From assembly GCA_022494885.1 (NCBI GenBank), contig JAGVSM010003685.1, positions 162,498-226,497 of the forward strand: a stretch of DNA of 64,000 nucleotides, given 5' to 3'. This stretch comes from Micrasema longulum (taxonomy: Eukaryota; Arthropoda; Insecta; Trichoptera; Brachycentridae). The position numbers were made by a program, and so were the translations under genes. Position 1 is the first letter of the stretch; each line of letters begins with the position of its first letter. The notes under the pieces are model-generated. The model did not search any database. It was not told the origin of the DNA and saw only the letters and a list, made by a program, of their open reading frames with translations. Of the stretch, positions 52,999-64,000 are shown in pieces.

Positions 52999-53700
52999 TT
53001 TATATTGATTTAATTAAAAACTAATATGTTCCTGTTCGGAGCGTACAATCAAACAATATAGTGTAAAATAGATGGAGAGGTTTGTTAATACCTCTGTAAG
53101 GAGTTTTGAAGAGGGACATAGGAACAGAAGGAGTTGAAACAGGATAATTGTGATTACACCTTTTCCCGGAATATGGTAGCGGAAGTAAGGCGGATGTGAG
53201 GTGTTCGCTCTGGTTGAGTATTTCTCAGATAACTCGCTCACGCAGCAGAAGGATGATGCAATAATTCCAAAGCCTCCTTCAACCATTAACAGACTATCAG
53301 GTACATGTTATGCTATTTACCCAAAATCCTTTCATCTAGCTACCCCCACAACAAATTGGTTACAGTAATGCAAACATCCTTTTAATATATTCAGTTGCTT
53401 AATCAAACAGCGCCAGGCTTAAGTTAATGAACAGAAAACTTCTAGATAAATATCGCTGCTATTGAGAGATTATTGATGACTACATATTATTAGAGTAACT
53501 TTAATGTATAATTTTAGCTCCTGAAACAAATTATTCAATTTAAACGATAAAAATGTCGGTAGTTTAACATTGTTTTGATAAAGAAAAATAGCAAAATCAG
53601 ACAAATAATTCTACTTTTTATTGACTTGGTGTTTATTTTGTAGAACTCCATATTATCCTTTTAATATTTAAATAAAACACTGATTTAAGTCTGCTTAAAA
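52999..53700. other. Unassigned stretch
   Basis: The minus frame 53014-53286 (90 aa) has no motif I recognise. No repeat partner. Confidence 0.3.
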
Positions 53701-53940
53701 TCAACAATGTTTTAAGTATGTCCAAATGTTTGTGGACAGACTGGATTTCCTCCTTAGGGAGTTATTTATATATAATTTTTTGGCATTTTGAGAAGGGAAT
53801 TTGGAAGTCTAGGTATTTACAGAGCTTATGACCTGTCATTGGCTAGTTTAAGTGGTCACTCTACACACTGTAACATTTACCATTCTGCTTATGTTTAAAC
53901 ATAGACTTCCATATTCCCTTCTCCTATTTCTGTCTGTTTC
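53701..53940. mobile_element. FB copy, short foldback form
   Basis: Left end CAACAATGTTTTAAGTATGT, CTGGATTTCCTCCTTAGGGA, arm with GACCTGTCATTGGCTAGTTT, then directly a short inverted end (AGACTTCCATATTCCCTTCT). The right arm is almost entirely deleted. Confidence 0.7.
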
Positions 53941-54247
53941 AAAAAATCAAGATCTACTTAAAATCATTATTAGTTCAATCAGTATTAACTTCGTAACAAT
54001 TTATTATAAATTATTATAAAAATTCAACTTTTGTATTCGAGTTTTTTTTTTTTTCAAAATAGCCTTAAATTAAAGTCTTGCTGAGTTGCATACATACAAC
54101 TCGTCATCAGGTTCTTATAAATTGCATCGATTATTCACACTTAACCTACATTAATAATAATTTTACTTAAAAAACATTACATACTTCTCTCTCCTCTCTC
54201 CTGGTTATCGGTATGAAAGAGTAAGTTTTGTATTACATTATCAAAAA
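53941..54247. other. Unassigned AT-rich spacer
   Basis: Possibly the 3' UTR of the next LINE fragment (minus strand). No motif. Confidence 0.3.
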
Positions 54248-54590
54248 TTAAAAACTATCACTGATACAAAAAAAATCTATTAACCATAATTTGAGCAAAC
54301 GTCTTACTCCTGTATTCAACTCAGTATTTTTAATATTGTTTGGTAACATGTTAAATATTTTAGGTATACTGTATTGCAGTGTCCTTTTGCCACATTTATT
54401 GCAATATCTAGAAATAGCTAGCCCTTCCATGCTTGTAAACCTGGTGTAGTAATCATGTACCAACTTGTGTTTATACTCTGAGTGCGACGCATGCTGACAA
54501 ATTAATTTGTACCAAAGTAGAGCCCTAATAGATAATTTATTTACAGATTTATAGATAAATGATATTGTGTCTCTGGCGGTATACATCTTA
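54248..54590 (-). pseudogene. LINE polyprotein C-terminal fragment (Jockey/CR1 group)
   Basis: The open minus frame of 112 codons reads FIYKSVNKLSIRALLWYKLI, HDYYTRFTSMEGLAISRYC, CGKRTLQYSIPKIFNMLPNN, IKNTELNTGVRRLLKLWLID. 'HDYYTR....L.I.R...GKR.L.Y..PK.FN.LP..IK' matches the conserved tail after the RT domain in Jockey-group LINEs ('H.Y.TR.....RT..GK.S....PK.WN.LP..I'). No RT is present. No stop in the frame. Confidence 0.75.
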
Positions 54591-54682
54591 ATGTATCTTT
54601 ATGATTATAGAATTTCGCAAAGTTTTAATAAAATAAATATTAGTTTCAGTTGATAACCTAGAAATTATATCGTAAGTTACAC

Positions 54683-54893
54683 AATTTTATTATTTTACAA
54701 GAACACTACCATAGTTCCGGGGAGCACTCCTCCCATCGACGGGTGATAAAAAACGAATATAGTGGATACAGAATATTGTTCACGGTGTCAATATAGAATC
54801 CATACAAAAAACAAATAAATGATATCGCCCGTCGATGGGAAGAGTGCTCTCCCGAAACTGTAGTACTGTTTTTGTAAAATAATAAAAAAAATT
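54683..54893. mobile_element. MITE with ~60-bp TIRs
   Basis: The left arm (TTTTATTATTTTACAAGAAC, CCCATCGACGGGTGAT) and right arm (ATCGCCCGTCGATGGGAAG, GTTTTTGTAAAATAATAAAA) are about 85% reverse-complementary over about 60 bp, with a loop of about 65 bp. No ORF. The target duplication is not clear. Confidence 0.7.
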
Positions 54894-54934
54894 AACACTA
54901 ATAACACAGTTTTATTTCCATAATAATCTTCTTA

Positions 54935-55200
54935 AATTCCTTTATTTTATTTTTAAATACAAAACAAAAACTTAGGACAATTGATCGCCTTATTCGGGCA
55001 TTCTTGATCAAGCATTCTCAAACGAATGTGAAGATTAAATGGTCTTTAGGCCCCTATATAGTTATATAATTTTTGGTACTTCAGTAACAATAAATGGAAT
55101 GTATTAAGTTCAGCAGGAAAAAAAAAACATGCAATCATTATAATTATGGGAAGATACAATAGTTAGGGGACGGCCAGATGTTTATTTAATAATAAGAATG
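54935..55200. repeat. Repeat family K, copy 1
   Basis: Shares AATGTGAAGATTAAATGG-type, CCCTATATAGTTATATAATT and GGTACTT blocks with 57762-57990 in the same orientation. The T-rich start may be a LINE tail on the minus strand. Confidence 0.55.
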
Positions 55201-55696
55201 TAGGAACTTATATTTATGTTTAAGAGATAATTATAATATGTTTTAAAAACCAACGTAAGCATTTATTGACATGTTTTTGGAAATAATTAATGAATTAAAA
55301 AAACCTTTCGATAATTACTGTGGAACCTTATTTCACAAATAATATAACAATAAATTAGAGTGTTCTATGATTTATGTTCATAATTTAAATATTATAAAAA
55401 AATAATGTAAACATAAATGCGTTTTAAAATTATGTTATTTCCTTTTTCAAAAACGCACCATGCAGGCATGTACGAGTTCATGAAGTAAAATAATATTGTT
55501 AATTAAAGCTACATTGTATGGTTTTTTGTTTTTGTGTTAAAAATAAAATAAATCGTTTTTAGTAGACTCAAATCAGTGTTTGATTTTTTTTCTTTCTCCC
55601 TTCATTTAATTTATAACAAATCTTGTTTATTGAATCGGCATTTACTTTGTGTAAAAACTTGATTAGGCATATCAAATTGAACTCCTTCATTTTATA
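55201..55696. other. AT-rich stretch, nothing recognised
   Basis: No feature supported. Confidence 0.35.
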
Positions 55697-55940
55697 ACAT
55701 CATCATTCCCTTTCCGCATAGTGCATTGGGCACTGTATTGGTACACTTACTGCAGCGATTCTTGATTTTAAAAAATACATGACGATAAGATGATCAGTCT
55801 AACGCTTCAGGTACCAGTCCAGGGACTATGAAATATTCTCTTAGAAAAACCCTTTTTTAAATAAATATTTCATGTCAACCATGAATCAGAGACCTCTCGC
55901 TCGGTAGGAAAACGCGCTGATCACTTCACCATGAGGCCTA
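55697..55940 (-). mobile_element. SINE-1 copy
   Basis: CATCATCATTCCCTTTCCGC, GCACTGTATTGGTACACTTA, GTACCAGTCCAGGGACTATG, and the head with GAGACCTCTCGCTCGGTAGG and ACCATGAGGCC. The B-box is damaged. Confidence 0.8.
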
Positions 55941-56250
55941 CAGTGTTTATATAATTTTAACAAGTATAAGCTAAATAATGATTATCTTAGAAATTCCAGA
56001 AATACGAAAAAACCGTTAAAAATATGAATTAATACGTAATATTGTATTTAAAAATCCCTCGCTATTACCCAAAATATTTTTGTTACGTCAACTTTCTTCT
56101 TTTTTATTAACACCTGCCATCGCTGTCATCGCCTGGATTTTTAATTTCTGTATATTTAGGTACGCTTTCTAAAACTAGTGGTTCTTCCAAATTAATTTAA
56201 ATGGTCTTAAAACAAAGTTAGTCCCTCTCTATTGAAATAATTTTAAATAT
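55941..56250. other. Unassigned AT-rich spacer
   Basis: I recognise nothing. Confidence 0.35.
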
Positions 56251-56315
56251 GAATAACTCCCTAGGGAGGAAATCCAGCCAGTCTGCAAGCATTTGGACAA
56301 ACTCAAACATTGTTA
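56251..56315. repeat. FB right tip
   Basis: AATAACTCCCTAGGGAGGAA, ATCCAGCCAGTCTGCAAGCA, TTTGGACAAACTCAAACATT: one of the best preserved right termini. Confidence 0.7.
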
Positions 56316-56639
56316 AAACAAAGTGTTCAAATTAATATATGTTATAAATCTGCTTCTCTCTGTTCGTTTTTTATGAAAAAGCATTTTCGTTTCAAACGAT
56401 ATTTGTTAGTTGGATCCGTCAAAGACACCTTCATCGAAGTCATATTTTTATTAAATATTTTATCCTGATTATCGGCCACTGAGATAGGTATACGTATTTT
56501 AAGCGTGAATTTTTGGGCTATATCATTGATTTATTTGTCAAATACTTAACATAAACCAGAAATTCTTCAACTATTTCTTACGAGAGGTATCTTATATTCT
56601 CTTATACAATGCATAAAACTTATTTTCATAATCGGCATA

Positions 56640-57290
56640 CGATTTTAAAATTTCACGTAGAAAGTACCCATCCAATGTATTGTCCCATTTGTATCAACCG
56701 CCTTTGGTAAAAAGCAATACAATATAATTGCTCCAAAGATATTTAATGATTTATTGCCAAATGTAAAAGACTCAAAATGAAAAGCAAATTTTTAAATAAA
56801 AATAACTGCACATATAAATAGTGTAGTGAGAGATTTTTTTGAAAAATATATGTAAATCAAAAAACGTAGTACTTTATATAATTGGTACACATATTATTTA
56901 TATTTTTATGTATTTCATTGCTTTATGTTTTATTATAAATAATAGTATTTTATTTATGTTTAAGTAACATGTATTCTTGGCACATATACTATATACTTTA
57001 TATTTGTCTTATAACAATTTTTAATTTCTTACATTTAATTAGCCAGGCATTTATAATTAAGTAGTTTTAGTTTTTCTTTTTTATGTTATTTTTTTATTAG
57101 TATAGGACTTCTTATGCTCTTAAGATAGAATATCTCCATTATAGAACAGGCTGTGCCATGTTAGATGGAGACTATCATAAACAGAGAACACTCCGTTTTC
57201 ATTTTACATTAATTGGTTTTATATAGATTCCCTGTTATTAAGTATGTATATTATTGTTTTGCAATAAATTTATAAATAATAAATAATTTG
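56640..57290 (+). pseudogene. LINE 3' end, degraded coding tail and 3' UTR
   Basis: The plus strand at 56730-56770 reads IAPKIFNDLLPNVKD, a one-residue-expanded form of the 'PK.FN.LP..IKD' LINE tail, after which the frame stops. The following about 450 bp (with AGAACAGGCTGTGCCATGTT, AGATGGAGACTATC) end in AATAAATTTATAAATAATAA and are taken as 3' UTR. Confidence 0.5.
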
Positions 57291-57761
57291 CATAAATAAA
57301 TTATAGAAAAGGAATTATCAAACAGTAAAAAAAATTTAAAAAATAAATCACCCAATTGTTTAAAGTATCTTTATTAAAAAAAATAAGATTATTATCTCAC
57401 GCATCAAAAGCCAAATAATACGTGTCGCCAAAATCATTTTACAAAACACCCTTGATTAAGTTATCTTATTATTAGTGTTTCTGAATGTGATTTTGAATCA
57501 ACTATCACAATTGTACCATTATCCAATTACAATCTATGTAACGGGTTTTAGCAATTAACCCTTTAACACTTTATCTGGGTTGCCAAACGTTTATAATCCT
57601 TTAAAGCTCCGAATTATTTGTAATCATAGGAACCTGATCACAGGACCGAAACTGGTAAAGCAGTACTTCGATTTTAATTGATGAAATTTCAACATTGTCT
57701 TTGATTTATAACTTATAATATAAGAAATCGAACACTGATTAGAGAGTACTGAATAGTTTAT
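57291..57761. other. AT-rich stretch, nothing recognised
   Basis: No feature supported. Confidence 0.35.
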
Positions 57762-57990
57762 TTTATTTTTACAAATATAAAAACAAAAATTTCGTGATAA
57801 TTGTTTCGCCTTGTTAGGGCATTTGCAAATAGATGTGAAGATTCGATGGATTGAATGTCCCTATATAGTTATATAATTCAAGGTACTTAAGTAAAAAATA
57901 AAAATAATCTTATGAACTATATAATGTACATTAATCATAATTGTGGAAAAAACCAATAGTTAAAGGCAAGGCTAAGTGTATATCAAGTAA
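57762..57990. repeat. Repeat family K, copy 2
   Basis: Partner of 54935-55200: GCCTTGTTAGGGCATTTGC, AGATGTGAAGATTCGATGG, CCCTATATAGTTATATAATT. Confidence 0.55.
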
Positions 57991-59514
57991 TGGGGAATTG
58001 TCTGTGATGTTATTGCACGGGGAGAAGAGGTTGAGTTTTCGTCAAGAGGCAACAAATGTATGTTATTTTACTATGGGCCTTACTCTTAAATTTCGTATAA
58101 TGTATTGCCTGGGCATAGGTGTTATAATTTAGGTACGATATAATCCTTATTATAGTGGTCGAATAAATATAGTATTCCAATCCTTATTTTTCCATTATAC
58201 CTAGGCGTAACTTTATACAAGGTTTATAAGTAAAGCCTATAATATTTACTGTTTGTTATATGTATCCTATCATTTACATATTTTCATAGATATTATACTT
58301 CATTAACACTTTTTATATATTATATTACTTTTGTTTTCAATTTGCGGTTGCTTTTTTATTGGTCCTTATTCGCAATAAACAGGAAAATACAAAATTACAC
58401 CGTATCTTTCTATTGTTTAAATTTACGAATAAATTTAAGAACAAGACGACCAGTCTTTCTGCAAATGCTTCGCCAGTCCGGAGAACTTAAAAATATATAG
58501 AATATACAATTTTCAATATAGAACTTGTATCAAATAATTTTATGAATATTTAGGTATTTTTAAATAAATCTGAAACCTTACAACAATAATCTGAAAACAA
58601 TAACTGTTTACTGTAGAAAATTTGTTCGATTTGATTGTTATACTTGTCAAACACTTTGAATCATTTGTAGCTTGTGTGATTTAATTTTGGTTTGTATGTT
58701 TTGTGATTCATATCAGTTTTGTTATTATTGCAACAACAAATAAACAACATATTCGTTACTAAGCGACTGTATTAAAATTCCATCGTCATTTTAGAACGTT
58801 CTTTAATAATTTGGTGTTTTCAGTGTAAGTCTCTCCAACTATTTATTCCTTCTGAAATAATTACGCAAATTAGGCCGCAGCTTGAAATAAACTGATGAAT
58901 ATTCATTTCACAACCATTTTTCTAACCGAACTCCATTTCATTATTTTAATTTTCCGTAGAGAGAAAACCTATCCATCTGTATTACTAAACCATGAAAATA
59001 ATCCTGTAATAAGTTTCATGGAATATAGCAGTAATTTACTTAATACTGTGAAATGAATTAAACTGAAATCAGTTTTGTTTTCATTAAGAAGGTAGTAAAA
59101 TTTTGATTCTTAAGACTCTATTTTAAGAAATAGTTTTGACGAATTTGACTGCATTGTGGAATCCTACAAAATGGTGAACGGAAATTGAAATAAAAGGGTA
59201 ATTAATCAGGTGCATAAACTTAATATCTCCTCGAGTTTTCAATTTATCTCTACGTGGTAACGTTATCAAAACTACCTACATCGAAACACGAGCATCTTGC
59301 TCCATTATGGAATAAAAGGATCTTTCGATGTTCCTCAATCAACTTTAAGTATTGTAAAAATTTTCCTGGATATGTTACTCGACCAAATATCATAAACTTG
59401 TCCATTTATGGGTGAACCATTGTTCTATACTTTTAAATTAAACACAAAATATAACATTCTTTTTCCAGAATTAAAAGCTCACGCTGGGCCTTTAGAAATC
59501 AATGTAAAAAAATA
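57991..59514. other. AT-rich stretch, nothing recognised
   Basis: 58840-59060 lacks repeat partners and looks like ordinary unique DNA. No exon supported. Confidence 0.35.
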
Positions 59515-59790
59515 AACTTAACAAATTACAACAGGGATGGAGAATACCTTAAATAAGGGGATATGGAAGTCTACGCATTTACAGAGTCTATGATCTGCCG
59601 TTGGCTGATTTAAGTGGCCACTTTACACACTGTGTAACATTCACCATTTTTTCTATGTTTGAACATCCATATTCATTTATTTAAGGTATTTTCCATCCCT
59701 GTTGTAATTTGTTATTCTTAATGACTCGCGAGGGGGTGAAATCCAGTCTTTTGTCTACAAACATTTGGACAAACTCAAATATTGTAGTAA
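59515..59790. mobile_element. FB subfamily 2, compact foldback
   Basis: Left arm CTTAACAAATTACAACAGGG, GGAAGTCTACGCATTTACAG, TAAGTGGCCACTTTACACAC; after GAACATCCATATTC it switches to the inverted inner arm (TTTAAGGTATTTTCCATCCC, TGTTGTAATTTGTTA) and ends with GACTCGCGAGGGGGTGAAAT, CCAGTCTTTTGTCTACAAAC, TTTGGACAAACTCAAATATT. It shows the clean right terminus of subfamily 2. Confidence 0.8.
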
Positions 59791-61424
59791 AAAAATAAGA
59801 TGAAAAAAAAAACTAAAAAGTACACATCCCTGACAATTTTACGAAATTTTATAAGAATATTAATAAATCAACAACATCAGATGCAAATGATAAAAACGTT
59901 CTGATTCATTTTAAAATATTTTTTTTTTTAAATTTAAGATACCTAAATCATCTTTCTTTGTGTTATTTTGTAGGTATTTATTTGTGCTTCCATTATAATA
60001 TTGTAAAAATATAAAAAATATTTTATCAATTGAACTCTAACAATATACTCGTACTATTATAGTATTTTTTGTTTATTCGAAAAACGTCACTTGTCAAATT
60101 TTATTTGATAAATGACACTTGTTCATTGACTTTCTATCAATATTACAAATTTGTGATAGATAATTTTTATGTAAAATTAATAATATTTTTTTGCACCATT
60201 CTGCATCATCGAATTTTTTCATTTATTGTAATAAACAAAAAATATTGATTTCCTCTATAATACACGGTCACGTTAATTTGCGTTTTTCACATATTTGGAG
60301 TGTTCTTACTTCTGTTGGATTTAAGTGCAATAATAATAACCTCTTTTTAAACTATTGAACTATATTTTTATTTCTAAACATTTATCTCTATTTTGAGAAA
60401 CGCTTATTTTCAATACACGTTTGGCAGAAGTCAACACCTACTCAATTATGAAAATCTATATTTGATAGATAGTTTTTGGTAAGTGTCTGCTTTGAAAGCT
60501 ATTTTCGCTAAATAATAAAATTAAAACTTAAAGAACAAACTTTGTGAGTTTCCACTTGATCGGTCGTATATAAAGTACAATAAAATTATTTTCTTTTTGA
60601 AGAAAATTACTTTTTTTTCTACCATAATCGATTTACGTAACATAATTTTTTAAAAATATGAATCATTTATAAGTATTTGTATTAACATACAATTTATTAA
60701 TCAATCAAAGAAATTTATTTTGACCTTAAACATTTCATATATTTTTAAGGTCAAAATATACCGCGAACGTGGAGGCGCAAAAGAAAAGAAAGGATGGAAA
60801 ACTAATCTAGTTTTCTACTGAAATAAAACACCGAAATCTTTCTATGTTTGAGACAAAGCCTTTTCTCTTTAAATAGCCTTTTCAATTGTAATTGAACTGG
60901 AATGGAATTGTAAATAAATCACGGGTAAGATTTTAATGTTCGTTTCATTTTAGATTACTCGTGAGTCATTATTTAAGAATGTAATCTGAGAAGAATTTTA
61001 AAAAAAGTTTGGTAGTGAGTTAGTGGTTTCTAATGATACGTATCTAAAGTATAAAGATATGTAGGTGGACAGTTAATTTTATGACTTATTAAAACATCTT
61101 CATAGGAATCTTGTACGTGAAAACATCAATAATAATGTTTAAAGTTTTACAAAATCTTACAAAATTGATTTATATTTCAAAACTTGAAGCCATGACTTTC
61201 TAGCGGTCAAGTATCAAATAAAATATAATGCTGCAATAATTAAGAGGCTAAAACAAATAAAGAATATAAGAACATTTAACCAACAGTAACATTCATAGGT
61301 ATAAAAGAAGGGTCAAAAATATTAGATTACCAATGAAGAGAAAAACAAACAAAAAAGTCTTAAATCTCAACTCTCTTAACACAGCTTAAATGAATATTTT
61401 TTTTAAGTAATGTTTTACATTTTT
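59791..61424. other. AT-rich stretch with one hairpin
   Basis: No gene or repeat partner recognised. Confidence 0.35.
60716..60758. repeat. Perfect 15-bp hairpin
   Basis: TATTTTGACCTTAAA and TTTAAGGTCAAAATA around a 13-nt loop. Role unknown. Confidence 0.65.
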
Positions 61425-61603
61425 TACATTTTTCTTTTTGCACCACAACAGGCCAGGAGGCCCAATTACAGTGGTGAATTACATCACAGAGCACCCAGGC
61501 TTGAGAAAAATCACATTTTTAATTTTTGTGTTCTCACCGGGAATCGAACCCGGAACCTTCCGTGCGTGAATCAAGCGTCTTGACCACTACACCACGGAGG
61601 CCG
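61425..61603 (-). mobile_element. tRNA-derived SINE (SINE-4), intact head
   Basis: The minus-strand head GGCCTCCGTGGTGTAGTGGT + CAAGACGC, then GGTTCCGGGTTCGATTCCCG: both pol III boxes match consensus. The body (GAGAACACAAAAATT, AAGCCTGGGTGCTCTGTGAT, GGGCCTCCTGGCCTGTTGTG) and an A-rich tail make about 180 bp. A plain tRNA gene would end after the B-box arm, so I call it a SINE. It is the only copy in the window. Confidence 0.8.
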
Positions 61604-61659
61604 ATGTTAGTACTTTTAAAACCCCTTACAGGTTTTTTGTCTACACCTTCACGGTTTCT

Positions 61660-61960
61660 AGACAAAAAAGGGGTGCTGTGTTGGTTTGGACATGTAGAGC
61701 GAATGGATAGCGAAAGAACGGCTAAAAGAATCTACAATGCGAATGTTAATGGATGCAGAAAACGGTGAAGACCGAGAAAGACACGGCACGATCAAGTCCA
61801 TCAAATACTTGAAGATGGACATGTCAAAAGTAGGTATAATCGGCGTGCATGTATGAGAAGATGTATGAATGTAAAGGAAGCTAGGTCTGTATGCCAAGAT
61901 AGAGTAATATGGCGTCGTATCCTCTCTGCTTACCCTTACGGGGAAACGGCGTGATGGTTT
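61660..61960 (+). pseudogene. RTE-type LINE, coding 3' end
   Basis: Reads GVLCWFGHVERMDSERTAKR, IYNANVNGCRKR, a stop, RPRKTRHDQVHQILEDGHVK, SRYNRRACMRRCMNVKEARS, VCQDRVIWRRILSAYPYGET, then the family stop and GTGATGGTTTGTTG. This is close to the 35.3-kb copy, with one in-frame stop. It lies next to the SINE-4 copy in opposite orientation. Confidence 0.85.
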
Positions 61961-63849
61961 GTTGTTGTCTCTGTGTCCTGACGAAGATACAAGTTCTTGT
62001 AGAAACTAACAATTTTATCGTTTCCTTTTTTTCAAAAAAGTCTAATCGGTCTTAATAATTTTAATTCATTTGTGAAATAACGAATAACAAAAAGACCACA
62101 TTATTTTCCCTTCCTGTTATTAATATTTTTTCACTTATAAAATTTCATAAAAGTTGTGAATTACGACGCAAAACACTGCACTTTGGAAAAAAAAAGCAAA
62201 TTGAATTATTTGAAGCCAACTCAACTAAAATAATATATTTTAAAATAATGTCAATTTCTTTTTGTGTTTTATAAAAGCGTTTAGCGAATACTTTCCTGAA
62301 GCAGTTTCTGTTGGTAGTTAGTATATCCTGCCTTCACTTCCGACCCTCATTAGTTGACTCATGCAACATGTTCCACATGCACATTCACATCAGAAGTATT
62401 ACCGGATTACCATTCCACTTCCACAGAAAATGTTGAAAATTCTCACCGTCCTGTAACTAGAGTGATTTGTGGAGAAGTTCAGTTTAAAGTTTCGTTAGTA
62501 TTTAATTATTTTAATGCTATATTTTCATAAGCAAAAAGTTATTCGCTAAGCAGATAATTTAACTATCAGGATTTCTGGTTATATAGTACGTTAAAGTTCG
62601 TAATGAATAATATTTTTTTTGGAAATATTTATGTTATTGTATCACAAGACATTTTTGGGTTAGTGTAAAAGTCTAGGTTTATGGAGCTCATCGGCTTGTG
62701 ATACTTACTACGCCCTTTTTTAATTTATCATTCTGTTTGTTTATTAGTATTATTTTTTTACCATGTTTTTAACACGTCTGACGATGTCGTAAAGACACCT
62801 GTAGCTCAATCACCAATAACTATCGACGTGTTAATCAGTGACGTGATTACAATTTTACACCATGGTTGTTTATCGTATTCGCGATCGCAATGGAACATCC
62901 GTGAACAACTTATATGAAATGTCAAAATATTTTCGTTTCGCGACGTATTACCCTGCTGCGCAATCACATATATTTGAATTTCACCGGTGTAAATATGGAA
63001 AATATTCCAAAACTGCTATTTTTATTTGGTAATTTATTATTTATCATGCTATTTATTGCATTTAGCCGGCGGTTTGCAAGCCAAATGTCAAAAAAAGCAG
63101 CCGCCATAGTCATTGTTATTAAATTTTCACTTTTCTGTATAAGAATTATTTTTTATAGTAAACGCCGGTTTTTCGTCAGTGAACTGTATTTATTTACGAA
63201 GAAAACAAAAAAACAAACCGACACGAGCGTTGACTTAGAGATTACACACGCGTTGAATTATGACTGCGATAACTTAAGCATGTTCATTATTGTTCATTGT
63301 GATCGCTCAAATGCTTAGCATGTTTTTAAGCACATCGATAGTTATTTGTGATTTAGCTACTGTTAGTTGTAATGTATGTATGTGCCCAAATAAGAATATG
63401 GTGAGCAGGTGAATAATATGTCGACTATTAATTTAATATCCAGTTAATGGTTTTATCATTGGCAATACTCGTCTGTTTTATTTGTTTTACTTTATTTTTT
63501 ATCATATTTTTTTATCTTCATATTGTCATTTCTATTTCAATGTTTTTTATTATTAATTAATGCTGATATTTTGTATCATTCAATTAAACAACACGTTTAA
63601 CAAAGAAATGCCTGATTTAATTACAAAAAAACTATTAGCTTGTCAGGACCTGAAAAAAAACCTACTTACATTACAAAAACTGTAAATTAAATAAATAAAT
63701 ATATTTTCTTAATAGCAATTAATAAACAATTATAAAGGAATTGATATTGAAATATGGTTAAAAATTTATATAATGAAAGTAAACAAAATTGATGCACTAT
63801 AAGACAGAACATGCAGAGGTAGATCAAGAAAAAAATCACAAGTAAAAAC
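61961..63849. other. Unique-looking stretch, no supported gene
   Basis: 62740-63330 is less AT-biased and has no repeat partners. An open plus frame of 134 codons (62914-63318) has two hydrophobic stretches but no motif, no splice context and an unconvincing start. It could be regulatory DNA or chance. Confidence 0.3.
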
Positions 63850-64000
63850 AAAACAAACAAACACACCATCACGCCGTTTCCCCGTTAGGGTAGGCAGAGA
63901 GAATGGAATGCCACATCAATCTATCTTGGCATACAGATCTCGCTTCCTCTTCATTCATACATCTTCTCATGCACGCGCGCCGATTATTCCGACTTTTAAC
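63850..64000 (-). pseudogene. RTE-type LINE 3' end, runs off the window
   Basis: ACACCATCACGCCGTTTCCC, GTTAGGGTAGGCAGAGAGAA and CATACATCTTCTCATGCACG, CGATTATTCCGACTTTTAAC are the minus-strand coding end of the family (RACMRRCMN, RSILSAYP-like), truncated by the window edge. The element's 5' part lies beyond 64000. The 3' UTR extends left to about 63680. Confidence 0.85.

Noticed and set aside
61535..61605. Stand-alone tRNA gene on the minus strand
   Set aside because: Although both pol III boxes are intact, the head continues into a SINE-like body and A-rich tail, and the acceptor stem does not close.
62914..63318. 134-codon ORF as a gene
   Set aside because: No recognisable domain, no splice or promoter evidence; kept only as a low-interest observation.

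Overview
This window looks like gene-poor, AT-rich nuclear DNA from an arthropod, most likely an insect. The basis is its mix of remnants: RTE-, L2- and CR1/Jockey-type LINE fragments, mariner (D34D) transposase relics, tRNA-derived SINEs, pieces of LTR elements and many palindromic MITE-like repeats, with no dense coding. A LINE 3' end at about 5.7 kb and 34.0 kb (with GCCATTTGGCAATAAGCCC on its sense strand) resembles CR1 'Zenon'-type elements I know from moths and butterflies, so Lepidoptera is possible, but I cannot fix the order. No intact host gene is visible. The best host-gene candidate is a pair of phase-compatible 3'-terminal coding exons at 9696-9737 and 9953-10190 (+), followed by a poly(A) signal. 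The rest is transposon-derived or anonymous, and may be intergenic or intronic.

Layout. 0-10 kb: an RTE fragment, two copies of a foldback repeat (FB family), a repeat G copy interrupted by a tRNA-SINE, and a SINE of the same family split by a CR1-like LINE. 9.7-11 kb: the candidate terminal exons and a mariner relic. 12-21.5 kb: a perfect 82-bp inverted repeat, LINE and SINE 3' ends, a second mariner relic, an L2 LINE nested inside an RTE copy, and a composite short element that carries four ~26-bp internal repeats and an L2-type 3' tail. 23.7-33 kb: a small pipsqueak-type DNA-binding ORF, LINE, L2 and mariner relics, a probable solo LTR and a TTAA-flanked MITE. 35.1-38.1 kb: the largest coding remnant, an RTE-type LINE on the minus strand with a readable endonuclease but an RT that has lost a catalytic segment. 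41-48 kb: RTE-2 and LINE-D pieces, FB copies, SINE-1 copies and pogo-like termini. 50-57 kb: a collapsed Gypsy element, a strong palindromic MITE, and nested FB/SINE insertions. 57-64 kb: mostly AT-rich DNA with an FB copy, a tRNA-SINE and two more RTE 3' ends, one running off the window edge.

The repeats can be read together as a parasite network. Autonomous LINEs (RTE, L2) supply machinery. A short element with an L2-like tail looks like an L2 dependant. MITEs with TA or TTAA targets look like dependants of pogo- and piggyBac-type transposases. Several relative ages can be read from nesting: L2 is younger than its RTE host, SINE-1 younger than FB, SINE-2 younger than repeat G, and the CR1-like LINE younger than SINE-2. 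All family assignments come from reading translated motifs and repeat-to-repeat similarity by eye; no database search was possible.
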